NCBI GenBank assembly: GCA_039619475.1
Contig: CM077116.1
Coordinates: 280,441,258-280,505,257, forward strand
DNA length: 64,000 nt
DNA from: Icerya purchasi
Taxonomy: Eukaryota > Arthropoda > Insecta > Hemiptera > Monophlebidae
Direction of reading: 5' to 3'
A program made the position numbers and the translations under genes. The stretch's first letter is position 1; every line of letters begins with the position of its first letter. The notes beneath the pieces were generated by a model. The model was not told the origin of the DNA and made no database searches. It saw only the letters and a list, made by a program, of their open reading frames with translations. This document shows, one piece after another, positions 1 through 11,067 of the stretch.

Positions 1-49
1 TTTCACTCGCCCGGCTTGCGAAAGGGGGGACCGAGTTTTCTACAATCAT

Positions 50-88
50 CCGGATGGTGTAAACGAACATGTCGTTTACCCCATCTGG
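50..88. repeat. Central 39-bp palindrome of the core
   Basis: The left half ccggatggtgtaaacga (50-66) and the right half tcgtttaccccatctgg (72-88) are reverse complements except at two positions, around a five-base acatg loop (67-71). In RNA one of the two mismatches would be a G-U pair. It lies at the exact symmetry point of the longer inverted repeat. The acatgt at the centre is unchanged in the monomers I checked. The flanks vary by family: gtaaacga in family I, gtaaagga in family II, and gtcgtatacc or gtcatttac in some copies, which weakens pairing near the loop. Each later copy lies at monomer start plus 49 to 87 bases. Confidence 0.9.
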
Positions 89-866
89 ATTACAGCAGAA
101 CTTTCCGCCCCCTCGTTCTTCAACCGAGCCATTGGAAATTTTTACCGTTCGCTTTCCCCAACCAGAGTTCTGTCAATTATGCGGGCCATGTTATACCCAG
201 CTCGAGTTCGGGGTGTATTGACAACCTCGCTTGCCCCAAACCGAGGCGGTTACATCACATCAAAACAATATTGTCACGGTCCGAATTTTGCATACCTTAT
301 TAGCCGCGCTTATCATCTTCCACCGAATCATACGCTTCTGCTTGCGAAGACCTTCTACAGAAAAAATATATCAAAAAAAATATCCGGAACGAATTTTAAT
401 AAACTGAAAACAAGAAAACCGGCAAAATGACGTTAACCGCATTATATAGCGACGTACAGAAGACAAGAATGGACAAAGAAATTGGAGTAAAAATAACACC
501 TCATATATCAGAACATTACAATAAAGAGCACCCGATGAAATATACTGAGAGCGCCAGAATTGAAAATTTCTCATGGGAGAGAGAGAAAACTATAACGGCC
601 AAAAATTCTTAAACGGCGAAGCAGCATAGAAATACTAGCGAACAACGAGATAAATAATGTAAATATAAAAAACTAATAATTAAAAACCAGGACAGCTTTA
701 TAGAATAACAGTAAATTAACAAAATAGAATTAAGATACAACGAGGGAAATCCTGATATAATCAATAAAGAGTGCGAGTAAAGAAATTCTCTCAAAGGTGC
801 CAGCGGAGAACCAAATCAAGCATCGCTGAGAATTCATGACCACCTAGCGGAATATTAACTGGAAAA

Positions 867-889
867 TTCAGACGAAGGTTCGCCTGGAA
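867..889. other. Short imperfect inverted repeat in the interior
   Basis: The left half ttcagacgaa and the right half ttcgcctggaa can pair with one bulged base and one mismatch around a tiny gg loop. Most family I copies keep it. Some monomers (for example M2) read gacgaaagttcgcc, which leaves the stem intact. It may be coincidental in a monomer of this size, and there is no tRNA fold here. Confidence 0.4.
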
Positions 890-1051
890 ATATCTAAGAA
901 ATTACAGCTGAAGGAGAACGAAAATTAAAATGGAATTAATGATCATTTAACGGAGACGGGAGTCGCTATTGGGTAAAGAGGTGGGGCACAATGGGGCTGT
1001 GAACACGAATAGATTACAATGAACATACACATCTCTCTCCGATTGATTAAA

Positions 1052-1069
1052 GTGGTGGAGATCACCCAC
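1052..1069. other. Short hairpin gtggtg / cacccac
   Basis: The sequence gtggtg-gagat-cacccac can form a six-pair stem with one bulged C and a five-base loop. It recurs in most monomers. In a set of family II copies (for example near 20026 and 53211) gtggtg becomes gtggtc, which breaks the last stem pair, so pairing is not strictly preserved. No known function is suggested. Confidence 0.4.
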
Positions 1070-1392
1070 TAATTACATATTCGTTCACATTATGAGTATA
1101 TCTGTTAAAACATTACACTAAGGAGTAATTGATACATAAATTAATTTAGAAAATATTTTGGTTTGTAGATTTTCCTGTCGTTTGTTCAACAATTATGTGT
1201 CGATGGAACGTGCGATTCGTTTGATTGATTTCGTCATTAATACAATAGGTAATAAGTAGTACCTCATACGTGGGTGCCATTTTTGTTCTGTTGCAGTACG
1301 GTTAATAATTATTATGATTATATTGTTCCTCAAATTTCTTCCCGGGACGTGACCTGCCCAATAATTCTATGGAAGTGGAAACGCTCCATGTA

Positions 1393-1630
1393 CTGGACCA
1401 TGATGAGTGCAGTAGGATGGATATGCAAAATATTCTGGCTGGAAGAATAGACCCTTTAAAGATCTAGCTGAATCCGGCTGGGGCAAGAAGAGAATGGAAA
1501 AGTTAACCGAGCTCGGGCTGGTGAAAACGTTGATGGTGGGATTTGCAGAATTCCGCTTGGGGAAAGCAGGACTGGAAAAGTTTTCACTCGCCCGGCTTGC
1601 GAAAGGGGGGACCGAGTTTTCTACAATCAT
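1393..1630 (+). repeat. Left arm: six 39-42 bp direct subrepeats
   Basis: Subrepeats start at 1393, 1435, 1474, 1514, 1553 and 1592, and the centre at 1631 is a seventh related unit. Each opens with a version of ccggctggtgaaa: ctggaccatga, ctggctggaaga, ccggctggggcaag, cgggctggtgaaaa, ccgcttggggaaag, ccggcttgcgaaag and ccggatggtgtaaa. Spacing is 42, 39, 40, 39, 39 and 39 bases. Alternate units are most alike: those at 1474 and 1553 share tggaaaagtt, and over 57 aligned bases from 1470 and 1548 I count 38 identities without a gap. Units at 1393 and 1514 share a tail like ttgcagaatt, with a related ctacaatcat tail at 1592. The arm therefore has a 78-bp period made of two diverged 39-mers. Confidence 0.82.
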
Positions 1631-3162
1631 CCGGATGGTGTATACGAACATGTCGTTTACCCCATCTGGATTACAGCAGAACTTTCCGCCCCCTCGTTCT
1701 TCAACCGAGCCATTGGAAATTTTTACCGTTCCCTTTCCCCAACCAGATTTCTGTCAATTATGCGGGCCATGTTATACCCAGCTCGAGTTCGGGGTGTATT
1801 GACAACCTCGCTTGCCCCAAACCGAGGCGAATACATCACATCAAAACAATATTGTCACGGTCCGAATTTTGCATACCTTATTAGCCGCGCTTATCATCTT
1901 CCACCGAATCACACGCTTCTGCTTGCAAAGACCTTCTACAGAAAAAATATATCAAAAAAAATATCCGGAACGAATTTTAATAAACTGAAAACAAGAAAAC
2001 CGGCAAAATAACGTTAACCGCATTATAAAGAGACGTACAGAAGACAAGAATGGACAAAGAAATTGGAATAAAAATAACACCTCATATATCAGAACATTAC
2101 AATAAAGAGCACCCGATGAAATATATTGAGAGCGCCAGAATTGAAAATTTCCCATGGGAGAGAGAGAAAACTATAACGGCCAAAAATTCTTAAACAGCGA
2201 AGCAGCATAGAAATACTAGCGAACAACGAGATAAATAATGTAAATATAAAAATCTAATAATTAAAAACCAGGACAGCTTTATAGAATAACAGTAAATTAA
2301 CAAAATAGAATTAAGATACAACGAGGGAAATCCTGATATAATCAATAAAGAGTGCGAGTAAAGAAATTCTCTCAAAGGTGCCAGCGGAGAACCAAATCAA
2401 GCATCGCTGAGAATTCATGAAAACCTAGCGGAATATTAACTGGAAAATTCAGACGAAAGTTCGCCTGGAAATATCTAATAAATTACAGCTGAAGGAGAAC
2501 GAAAATTAAAGTGGAATTAATGAACATTTAACGGAGACGGGAGTCGTTATTGGGTAAAGAGGTGGGGCACAATGGGGCTGTGAACACGAATAGATTACAA
2601 TGAACATACACATCTCTCTCCGGTTGATTAAAGTGGTGGAGATCACCCACTAATTACATATTCGTTCACATTATGAGTATATCTGTTAAAACATTACACT
2701 AAGGAGTAATTGATATATAAATTAATTTAGAAAATATTTTGGTTTGTAGATTTTCCTGTCGTTTGTTCAACAATTATGTGTCGATGGAACGTGCGATTCG
2801 TTTGATTGATTTCGTCATTAATACAATAGGTAATAAGTAGTAACTCGTACCTGGGTGCCATTTTTGTTCTGTTGCAGTACGGTTAATAATTATTATGATT
2901 ATATTGTTCCTCAAATTTCTTAACGGGACGTGACCTGCCCAATAATTCTTTGGAAGTGGAAACGCTCCATGTACTGGACCATGATGAGTGCAGTAGGATG
3001 GATATGCAAAATATTCTGGCTGGAAGAATAGAGCTTTTAAAGATCTAGCTGAATCCGGCTAGGGCAAGAAGAGAATGGAAAAGTTAACCGAGCTCGGGCT
3101 GGTGAAATCGTTGACGGTGGGATTTGCAGAATTCCGCTTGGGGAAAGCAGGACTGGAAAAGT
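1582..3162 (+). repeat. Representative monomer (M2), internal map
   Basis: This copy shows the organisation of every monomer. The first ~350 bases are the centre and right arm of the foldback core. From about 1930 to 2945 the sequence is AT-rich with an excess of A over T on this strand for much of its length. The last ~215 bases (about 2946 to 3162) are the outer left arm of the next core, so the core spans the boundary between monomers in this arbitrary phase. In M2 the core centre reads gtatacga where most family I copies read gtaaacga. Because the array is circularly permuted, the biological start of a unit cannot be deduced from the array alone. Confidence 0.9.
1670..1906 (-). repeat. 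Right arm: inverted copies of the 39-bp subrepeats
   Basis: Read as reverse complement, this arm gives the left-arm subrepeats in mirror order. The piece 1670-1709 pairs with the unit at 1592, 1710-1747 with 1553, about 1748-1786 with 1514, about 1787-1827 with 1474, about 1828-1864 with 1435, and about 1865-1906 with 1393. The third pair is the clearest: atttctgtcaattatgc against the complement beginning aattctgcaaatcccac, both 39 bases long with no gap needed. The blocks ctttcccc (1733) and cttgcccc (1811) are exactly 78 bases apart, matching the 78-bp period of the left arm. The boundaries are approximate because the units are diverged. Confidence 0.78.
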
Positions 3163-6100
3163 TTTCACTCGCCCGGCTGGGGAAAGGGGGGACCGAGTTT
3201 TCTACAATCATCCGGATGGTGTAAACGAACATGTCGTTTACCCCATCTGGATTACAGCAGAACTTTCCGCCCCCTCGTTCTTCAACCGAGCCATTGGAAA
3301 TTTTTACCGTTCGTTTTCCCCAACCGGAGTTCTGTCAATTCTGCGGGCCATGTTATACCCAGCTCGATTTCGGGGTGTATTGACAACCTCGCTTGCCCCA
3401 ACCCGCGGCGGATACATCGCATCAAAACAATATTGTCACGGTCCGAATTTTGCATACCTTATTAGCCGCGCTTATCATCTTCCACCGAATCACACGCTTC
3501 TGCTTGCGAAGACCTTCTACAGAAAAAATATATCAAAAAAAATATCCGGAACGAATTTTAATAAACTGAAAACAAGAAAACCGGCAAAATAACGTTATCC
3601 GCATTATATAGAGACGTACAGAAGACAAGAATCGACAAAGAAATTGGAATAAAAATAACACCTCATATATCAGATCATTACAATAAAGAGCACCCGATGA
3701 GATATACTGAGAGCGCCAGAATTGAAAATTTCCCATGGGAGAGAGAGAAAACTATAACGGCCAAAAATTCTTAAACGGCGAAGCAGCATAGAAATACTAG
3801 CGAACAACGAGATAAATAATGTAAATATAAAAAACTAATAACTAAAAACCAGGACAGCTTTATAGAATAACAGTAAATTAACAAAATAGAATTAAGATAC
3901 AACGAGGGAAATCCTGATATAATCAATAAAGAGTGCGAGTAAAGAAATTCTCTCAAAGGTGCCAGCGGAGAACCAAATCAAGCATCGCTGAGAATTCATG
4001 AAAACCCAGCGGAATATTAACTGGAAAATTCAGACGAAGGTTCGCCTGGAAATATCTAAGAAATTACAGCTGAAGGAGAACGAAAATTAAAATGGAATTA
4101 ATGATCATTTAACGGAGACGGGAGTCGCTATTGGGTAAAGAGGTGGGGCACAATGGGGCTGTGAACACGAATAGATTACAATGAACATACACATCTCTCT
4201 CCGATTGATTAAAGTGGTGGAGATCACCCACTAATTACATATTCGTTCACATTATGAGTATATCTGTTAAAACATTACACTAAGGAGTAATTGATATATA
4301 AATTAATTTAGAAAATATTTTGGTTTGTAGATTTTCCTGTCGTTTGTTCAACAATTATGTGTCGATGGAACGTGCGATTCGTTTGATTGATTTCGTCATT
4401 AATACAATAGGTAATAAGTAGTACCTCATACGTGGGTGCCATTTTTGTTCTGTTGCAGTACGGTTAATAATTATTATGATTATATTGTTCCTCAAATTTC
4501 TTCCCGGGACGTGACCTGCCCAATAATTCTATGGAAGTGGAAACGCTCCATGTACTGGACCATGATGAGTGCAGTAGGATGGATATGCAAAATATTCTGG
4601 CTGGAAGAATAGACCCTTTAAAGATCTAGCTGAATCCGGCTGGGGCAAGAAGAGAATGGAAAAGTTAACCGAGCTCGGGCTGGTGAAAACGTTGATGGTG
4701 GGATTTGCAGAATTCCGCTTGGGGAAAGCAGGACTGGAAAAGTTTTCACTCGCCCGGCTTGCGAAAGGGGGGACCGAGTTTTCTACAATCATCCGGATGG
4801 TGTAAACGAACATGTCGTTTACCCCATCTGGATTACAGCAGAACTTTCCGCCCCCTCGTTCTTCAACCGAGCCATTGGAAATTTTTACCGTTCCCTTTCC
4901 CCAACCAGATTTCTGTCAATTATGCGGGCCATGTTATACCCAGCTCGAGTTCGGGGTGTATTGACAACCTCGCTTGCCCCAAACCGAGGCGAATACATCA
5001 CATCAAAACAATATTGTCACGGTCCGAATTTTGCATACCTTATTAGCCGCGCTTATCATCTTCCACCGAATCACACGCTTCTGCTTGCAAAGACCTTCTG
5101 CAGAAAAAATATATCAAAAAAAATATCCGGAACGAATTTTAATAAACTGAAAACAAGAAAACCGGCAAAATAACGTTAACCGCATTATAAAGAGACGTAC
5201 AGAAGACAAGAATGGACAAAGAAATTGGAATAAAAATAACACCTCATATATCAGAACATTACAATAAAGAGCACCCGATGAAATATATTGAGAGCGCCAG
5301 AATTGAAAATTTCCCATGGGAGAGAGAGAAAACTATAACGGCCAAAAATTCTTAAACAGCGAAGCAGCATAGAAATACTAGCGAACAACGAGATAAATAA
5401 TGTAAATATAAAAATCTAATAATTAAAAACCAGGACAGCTTTATAGAATAACAGTAAATTAACAAAATAGAATTAAGATACAACGAGGGAAATCCTGATA
5501 TAATCAATAAAGAGTGCGAGTAAAGAAATTCTCTCAAAGGTGCCAGCGGAGAACCAAATCAAGCATCGCTGAGAATTCATGAAAACCTAGCGGAATATTA
5601 ACTGGAAAATTCAGACGAAAGTTCGCCTGGAAATATCTAATAAATTACAGCTGAAGGAGAACGAAAATTAAAGTGGAATTAATGAACATTTAACGGAGAC
5701 GGGAGTCGTTATTGGGTAAAGAGGTGGGGCACAATGGGGCTGTGAACACGAATAGATTACAATGAACATACACATCTCTCTCCGGTTGATTAAAGTGGTG
5801 GAGATCACCCACTAATTACATATTCGTTCACATTATGAGTATATCTGTTAAAACATTACACTAAGGAGTAATTGATATATAAATTAATTTAGAAAATATT
5901 TTGGTTTGTAGATTTTCCTGTCGTTTGTTCAACAATTATGTGTCGATGGAACGTGCGATTCGTTTGATTGATTTCGTCATTAATACAATAGGTAATAAGT
6001 AGTAACTCGTACCTGGGTGCCATTTTTGTTCTGTTGCAGTACGGTTAATAATTATTATGATTATATTGTTCCTCAAATTTCTTAACGGGACGTGACCTGC

Positions 6101-7905
6101 CCAATAATTCTTTGGAAGTGGAAACGCTCCATGTACTGGACCATGATGAGTGCAGTAGGATGGATATGCAAAATATTCTGGCTGGAAGAATAGAGCTTTT
6201 AAAGATCTAGCTGAATCCGGCTAGGGCAAGAAGAGAATGGAAAAGTTAACCGAGCTCGGGCTGGTGAAATCGTTGACGGTGGGATTTGCAGAATTCCGCT
6301 TGGGGAAAGCAGGACTGGAAAAGTTTTCACTCGCCCGGCTGGGGAAAGGGGGGACCGAGTTTTCTACAATCATCCGGATGGTGTAAACGAACATGTCGTT
6401 TACCCCATCTGGATTACAGCAGAACTTTCCGCCCCCTCGTTCTTCAACCGAGCCATTGGAAATTTTTACCGTTCGTTTTCCCCAACCGGAGTTCTGTCAA
6501 TTCTGCGGGCCATGTTATACCCAGCTCGATTTCGGGGTGTATTGACAACCTCGCTTGCCCCAACCCGCGGCGGATACATCGCATCAAAACAATATTGTCA
6601 CGGTCCGAATTTTGCATACCTTATTAGCCGCGCTTATCATCTTCCACCGAATCACACGCTTCTGCTTGCGAAGACCTTCTACAGAAAAAATATATCAAAA
6701 AAAATATCCGGAACGAATTTTAATAAACTGAAAACAAGAAAACCGGCAAAATAACGTTATCCGCATTATATAGAGACGTACAGAAGACAAGAATCGACAA
6801 AGAAATTGGAATAAAAATAACACCTCATATATCAGATCATTACAATAAAGAGCACCCGATGAGATATACTGAGAGCGCCAGAATTGAAAATTTCCCATGG
6901 GAGAGAGAGAAAACTATAACGGCCAAAAATTCTTAAACGGCGAAGCAGCATAGAAATACTAGCGAACAACGAGATAAATAATGTAAATATAAAAAACTAA
7001 TAATTAAAAACCAGGACAGCTTTATAGAATAACAGTAAATTAACAAAATAGAATTAAGATACAACGAGGGAAATCCTGATATAATCAATAAAGAGTGCGA
7101 GTAAAGAAATTCTCTCAAAGGTGCCAGCGGAGAACCAAATCAAGCATCGCTGAGAATTCATGAAAACCCAGCGGAATATTAACTGGAAAATTCAGACGAA
7201 GGTTCGCCTGGAAATATCTAAGAAATTACAGCTGAAGGAGAACGAAAATTAAAATGGAATTAATGATCATTTAACGGAGACGGGAGTCGCTATTGGGTAA
7301 AGAGGTGGGGCACAATGGGGCTGTGAACACGAATAGATTACAATGAACATACACATCTCTCTCCGATTGATTAAAGTGGTGGAGATCACCCACTAATTAC
7401 ATATTCGTTCACATTATGAGTATATCTGTTAAAACATTACACTAAGGAGTAATTGATATATAAATTAATTTAGAAAATATTTTGGTTTGTAGATTTTCCT
7501 GTCGTTTGTTCAACAATTATGTGTCGATGGAACGTGCGATTCGTTTGATTGATTTCGTCATTAATACAATAGGTAATAAGTAGTACCTCATACGTGGGTG
7601 CCATTTTTGTTCTGTTGCAGTACGGTTAATAATTATTATGATTATATTGTTCCTCAAATTTCTTCCCGGGACGTGACCTGCCCAATAATTCTATGGAAGT
7701 GGAAACGCTCCATGTACTGGACCATGATGAGTGCAGTAGGATGGATATGCAAAATATTCTGGCTGGAAGAATAGACCCTTTAAAGATCTAGCTGAATCCG
7801 GCTGGGGCAAGAAGAGAATGGAAAAGTTAACCGAGCTCGGGCTGGTGAAAACGTTGATGGTGGGATTTGCAGAATTCTGCTTGGGGAAAGCAGGACTGGA
7901 AAAGT

Positions 7906-9486
7906 TTTCACTCGCCCGGCTTGCGAAAGGGGGGACCGAGTTTTCTACAATCATCCGGATGGTGTAAACGAACATGTCGTTTACCCCATCTGGATTACAG
8001 CAGAACTTTCCGCCCCCTCGTTCTTCAACCGAGCCATTGGAAATTTTTACCGTTCCCTTTCCCCAACCAGATTTCTGTCAATTATGCGGGCCATGTTATA
8101 CCCAGCTCGAGTTCGGGGTGTATTGACAACCTCGCTTGCCCCAAACCGAGGCGAATACATCACATCAAAACAATATTGTCACGGTCCGAATTTTGCATAC
8201 CTTATTAGCCGCGCTTATCATCTTCCACCGAATCACACGCTTCTGCTTGCAAAGACCTTCTACAGAAAAAATATATCAAAAAAAATACCCGGAACGAATT
8301 TTAATAAACTGAAAACAAGAAAACCGGCAAAATAACGTTAACCGCATTATAAAGAGACGTACAGAAGACAAGAATGGACAAAGAAATTGGAATAAAAATA
8401 ACACCTCATATATCAGATCATTACAATAAAGAGCACCCGATGAGATATACTGAGAGCGCCAGAATTGAAAATTTCCCATGGGAGAGAGAGAAAACTATAA
8501 CGGCCAAAAATTCTTAAACGGCGAAGCAGCATAGAAATACTAGCGAACAACGAGATAAATAATGTAAATATAAAAAACTAATAATTAAAAACCAGGACAG
8601 CTTTATAGAATAACAGTAAATTAACAAAATAGAATTAAGATACAACGAGGGAAATCCTGATATAATCAATAAAGAGTGCGAGTAAAGAAATTCTCTCAAA
8701 GGTGCCAGCGGAGAACCAAATCAAGCATCGCTGAGAATTCATGAAAACCCAGCGGAATATTAACTGGAAAATTCAGACGAAGGTTCGCCTGGAAATATCT
8801 AAGAAATTACAGCTGAAGGAGAACGAAAATTAAAATGGAATTAATGATCATTTAACGGAGACGGGAGTCGCTATTGGGTAAAGAGGTGGGGCACAATGGG
8901 GCTGTGAACACGAATAGATTACAATGAACATACACATCTCTCTCCGATTGATTAAAGTGGTGGAGATCACCCACTAATTACATATTCGTTCACATTATGA
9001 GTATATCTGTTAAAACATTACACTAAGGAGTAATTGATATATAAATTAATTTAGAAAATATTTTGGTTTGTAGATTTTCCTGTCGTTTGTTCAACAATTA
9101 TGTGTCGATGGAACGTGCGATTCGTTTGATTGATTTCGTCATTAATACAATAGGTAATAAGTATTAACTCGTACCTGGGTGCCATTTTTGTTCTGTTGCA
9201 GTACGGTTAATAATTATTATGATTATATTGTTCCTCAAATTTCTTCCCGGGACGTGACCTGCCCAATAATTCTTTGGAAGTGGAAACGCTCCATGTACTG
9301 GACCATGATGAGTGCAGTAGGATGGATATGCAAAATATTCTGGCTGGAAGAATAGAGCTTTTAAAGATCTAGCTGAATCCGGCTGGGGCAAGAAGAGAAT
9401 GGAAAAGTTAACCGAGCTCGGGCTGGTGAAAACGTTGATGGTGGGATTTGCAGAATTCCGCTTGGGGAAAGCAGGACTGGAAAAGT
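7906..9486 (+). repeat. Chimeric monomer M6
   Basis: Up to about 8375 this copy follows the M2/M4 type (gcgaatacatcac, cttgcaaagacc, attataaagag, aatggacaaag). From about 8418 it follows the M3/M5 type (cagatcatt, gatgagatat, aaaacccagcgg, gatcatttaacgg). The change falls within a 45-base interval. It ends the dimer alternation of M2-M5 and is the pattern expected from an exchange between misaligned dimers. Confidence 0.78.
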
Positions 9487-11067
9487 TTTCACTCGCCCGG
9501 CTTGCGAAAGGGGGGACCGAGTTTTCTACAATCATCCGGATGGTGTAAACGAACATGTCGTTTACCCCATCTGGATTACAGCAGAACTTTCCGCCCCCTC
9601 GTTCTTCAACCGAGCCATTGGAAATTTTTACCGTTCGCTTTCCCCAACCAGAGTTCTGTCAATTATGCGGGCCATGTTATACCCAGCTCGAGTTCGGGGT
9701 GTATTGACAACCTCGCTTGCCCCAAACCGAGGCGGTTACATCACATCAAAACAATATTGTCACGGTCCGAATTTTGCATACCTTATTAGCCGCGCTTATC
9801 ATCTTCCACCGAATCATACGCTTCTGCTTGCGAAGACCTTCTACAGAAAAAATATATCAAAAAAAATATCCGGAACGAATTTTAATAAACTGAAAACAAG
9901 AAAACCGGCAAAATGACGTTAACCGCATTATATAGCGACGTACAGAAGACAAGAATGGACAAAGAAATTGGAGTAAAAATAACACCTCATATATCAGAAC
10001 ATTACAATAAAGAGCACCCGATGAAATATACTGAGAGCGCCAGAATTGAAAATTTCTCATGGGAGAGAGAGAAAACTATAACGGCCAAAAATTCTTAAAC
10101 GGCGAAGCAGCATAGAAATACTAGCGAACAACGAGATAAATAATGTAAATATAAAAAACTAATAATTAAAAAGCAGGACAGCTTTATAGAATAACAGTAA
10201 ATTAACAAAATAGAATTAAGATACAACGAGGGAAATCCTGATATAATCAATAAAGAGTGCGAGTAAAGAAATTCTCTCAAAGGTGCCAGCGGAGAACCAA
10301 ATCAAGCATCGCTGAGAATTCATGACCACCTAGCGGAATATTAACTGGAAAATTCAGACGAAGGTTCGCCTGGAAATATCTAAGAAATTACAGCTGAAGG
10401 AGAACGAAAATTAAAATGGAATTAATGATCATTTAACGGAGACGGGAGTCGCTATTGGGTAAAGAGGTGGGGCACAATGGGGCTGTGAACACGAATAGAT
10501 TACAATGAACATACACATCTCTCTCCGGTTGATTAAAGTGGTGGAGATCACCCACTAATTACATATTCGTTCACATTATGAGTATATCTGTTAAAACATT
10601 ACACTAAGGAGTAATTGATATATAAATTAATTTAGAAAATATTTTGGTTTGTAGATTTTCCTGTCGTTTGTTCAACAATTATGTGTCGATGGAACGTGCG
10701 ATTCGTTTGATTGATTTCGTCATTAATACAATAGGTAATAAGTAGTACCTCGTACCTGGGTGCCATTTTTGTTCTGTTGCAGTACGGTTAATAATTATTA
10801 TGATTATATTGTTCCTCAAATTTCTTCCCGGGACGTGACCTGCCCAATAAGTCTTTGGAAGTGGAAACGCTCCATGTACTGGACCATGATGAGTGCAGTA
10901 GGATGGATATGCAAAATATTCTGGCTGGAAGAATAGAGCTTTTAAAGATCTAGCTGAATCCGGCTGGGGCAAGAAGAGAATGGAAAAGTTAACCGAGCTC
11001 GGGCTGGTGAAAACGTTGATGGTGGGATTTGCAGAATTCCGCTTGGGGAAAGCAGGACTGGAAAAGT

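Larger units (their letters stand above)
345..1365 (+). repeat. AT-rich monomer interior, no gene seen (representative copy)
   Basis: This 1-kb stretch of M1 is AT-rich. From about 345 to 960 the upper strand is dominated by A and, more weakly, by purines (for example gggagagagagaaaac near 575 and ctgaaggagaacgaaaatt near 908). It contains three AATAAA strings at 398-403, 520-525 and 763-768, which could act as polyadenylation signals if transcribed but are also expected by chance in such sequence. Short open frames on both strands recur only because the monomers are nearly identical. The 61-residue lower-strand frame covering 609-794 acquires a stop in copies with gcgattaaag (for example near 21327), so it is not maintained. 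I see no internal repeat comparable to the core. Confidence 0.7.
1365..1930. repeat. Foldback core: long imperfect inverted repeat (representative copy)
   Basis: The sequence left of 1648-1652 and the reverse complement of the sequence to its right align along about 240 bases per arm (1393-1647 against 1653-1906), with weaker similarity out to about 1365 and 1930. Examples of paired stretches: 1424-1434 (tatgcaaaatatt region) with attttgcata at 1866-1875; ctggggcaag at 1478 with cttgcccc at 1811; ttggggaaag at 1557 with ctttcccc at 1733; and the G run at 1605 with the C run near 1688. By eye the arms match at roughly 60 percent with small gaps. The same core recurs in every monomer, its centre lying 66-70 bases after each monomer start. 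A transcript could form a long interrupted hairpin. Resemblance to Foldback-type element ends is an inference. Confidence 0.85.
1582..9486 (+). repeat. Dimeric higher-order zone, 3,162-bp period (M2-M6)
   Basis: M2 is closer to M4 than to M3, and M3 is nearly the same as M5, so the array steps in pairs. Markers alternate: gcgaatacatcac, accgcattataaagag and gaacatttaacgg in M2 and M4; gcggatacatcgc, atccgcattatatagag and aaaacccagcgg in M3 and M5. M6 starts as the M2 type but finishes as the M3 type. The pairing ends there. A related pair is seen at M10-M11. Confidence 0.85.

Noticed and set aside
843..890. tRNA-like A and B boxes (tagcggaat, ggttcgcc)
   Set aside because: The boxes are only partial matches, no cloverleaf can be drawn, and the T arm does not pair; some copies change ggttcg to agttcg.
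905..925. Hammerhead ribozyme core (ctgaagg ... gaaa)
   Set aside because: Satellites sometimes carry hammerheads, but the required A of CUGANGA is G here, there is no room for stem II, and no other candidate appears on either strand.
1120..1145. TATA-like gatatataaatt as a promoter
   Set aside because: It is expected in AT-rich sequence, some copies read gatacataaatt, and no initiator or supported gene lies downstream.
1590..1604. CENP-B-box-like string in cccggcttgcgaa
   Set aside because: CCCG, T and CGAA of the inverse box are present, but the spacing is two bases too short, and copies with ctggggaaag or ctggtgaaag lack it.
1393..1669. CRISPR-like array because of regular 39-bp spacing
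   Set aside because: The units are diverged copies along their whole length with no constant repeat alternating with unique spacers, and they sit inside a satellite.
1543..1884. Recurrent open frames of 60-155 codons on both strands as genes
   Set aside because: They recur only because the monomers are nearly identical. Many begin at TTG, they are broken by single-base indels or stops in sister copies (G run at the core; gcgattaaag in the lower-strand 61-codon frame), and none has a domain I recognise.
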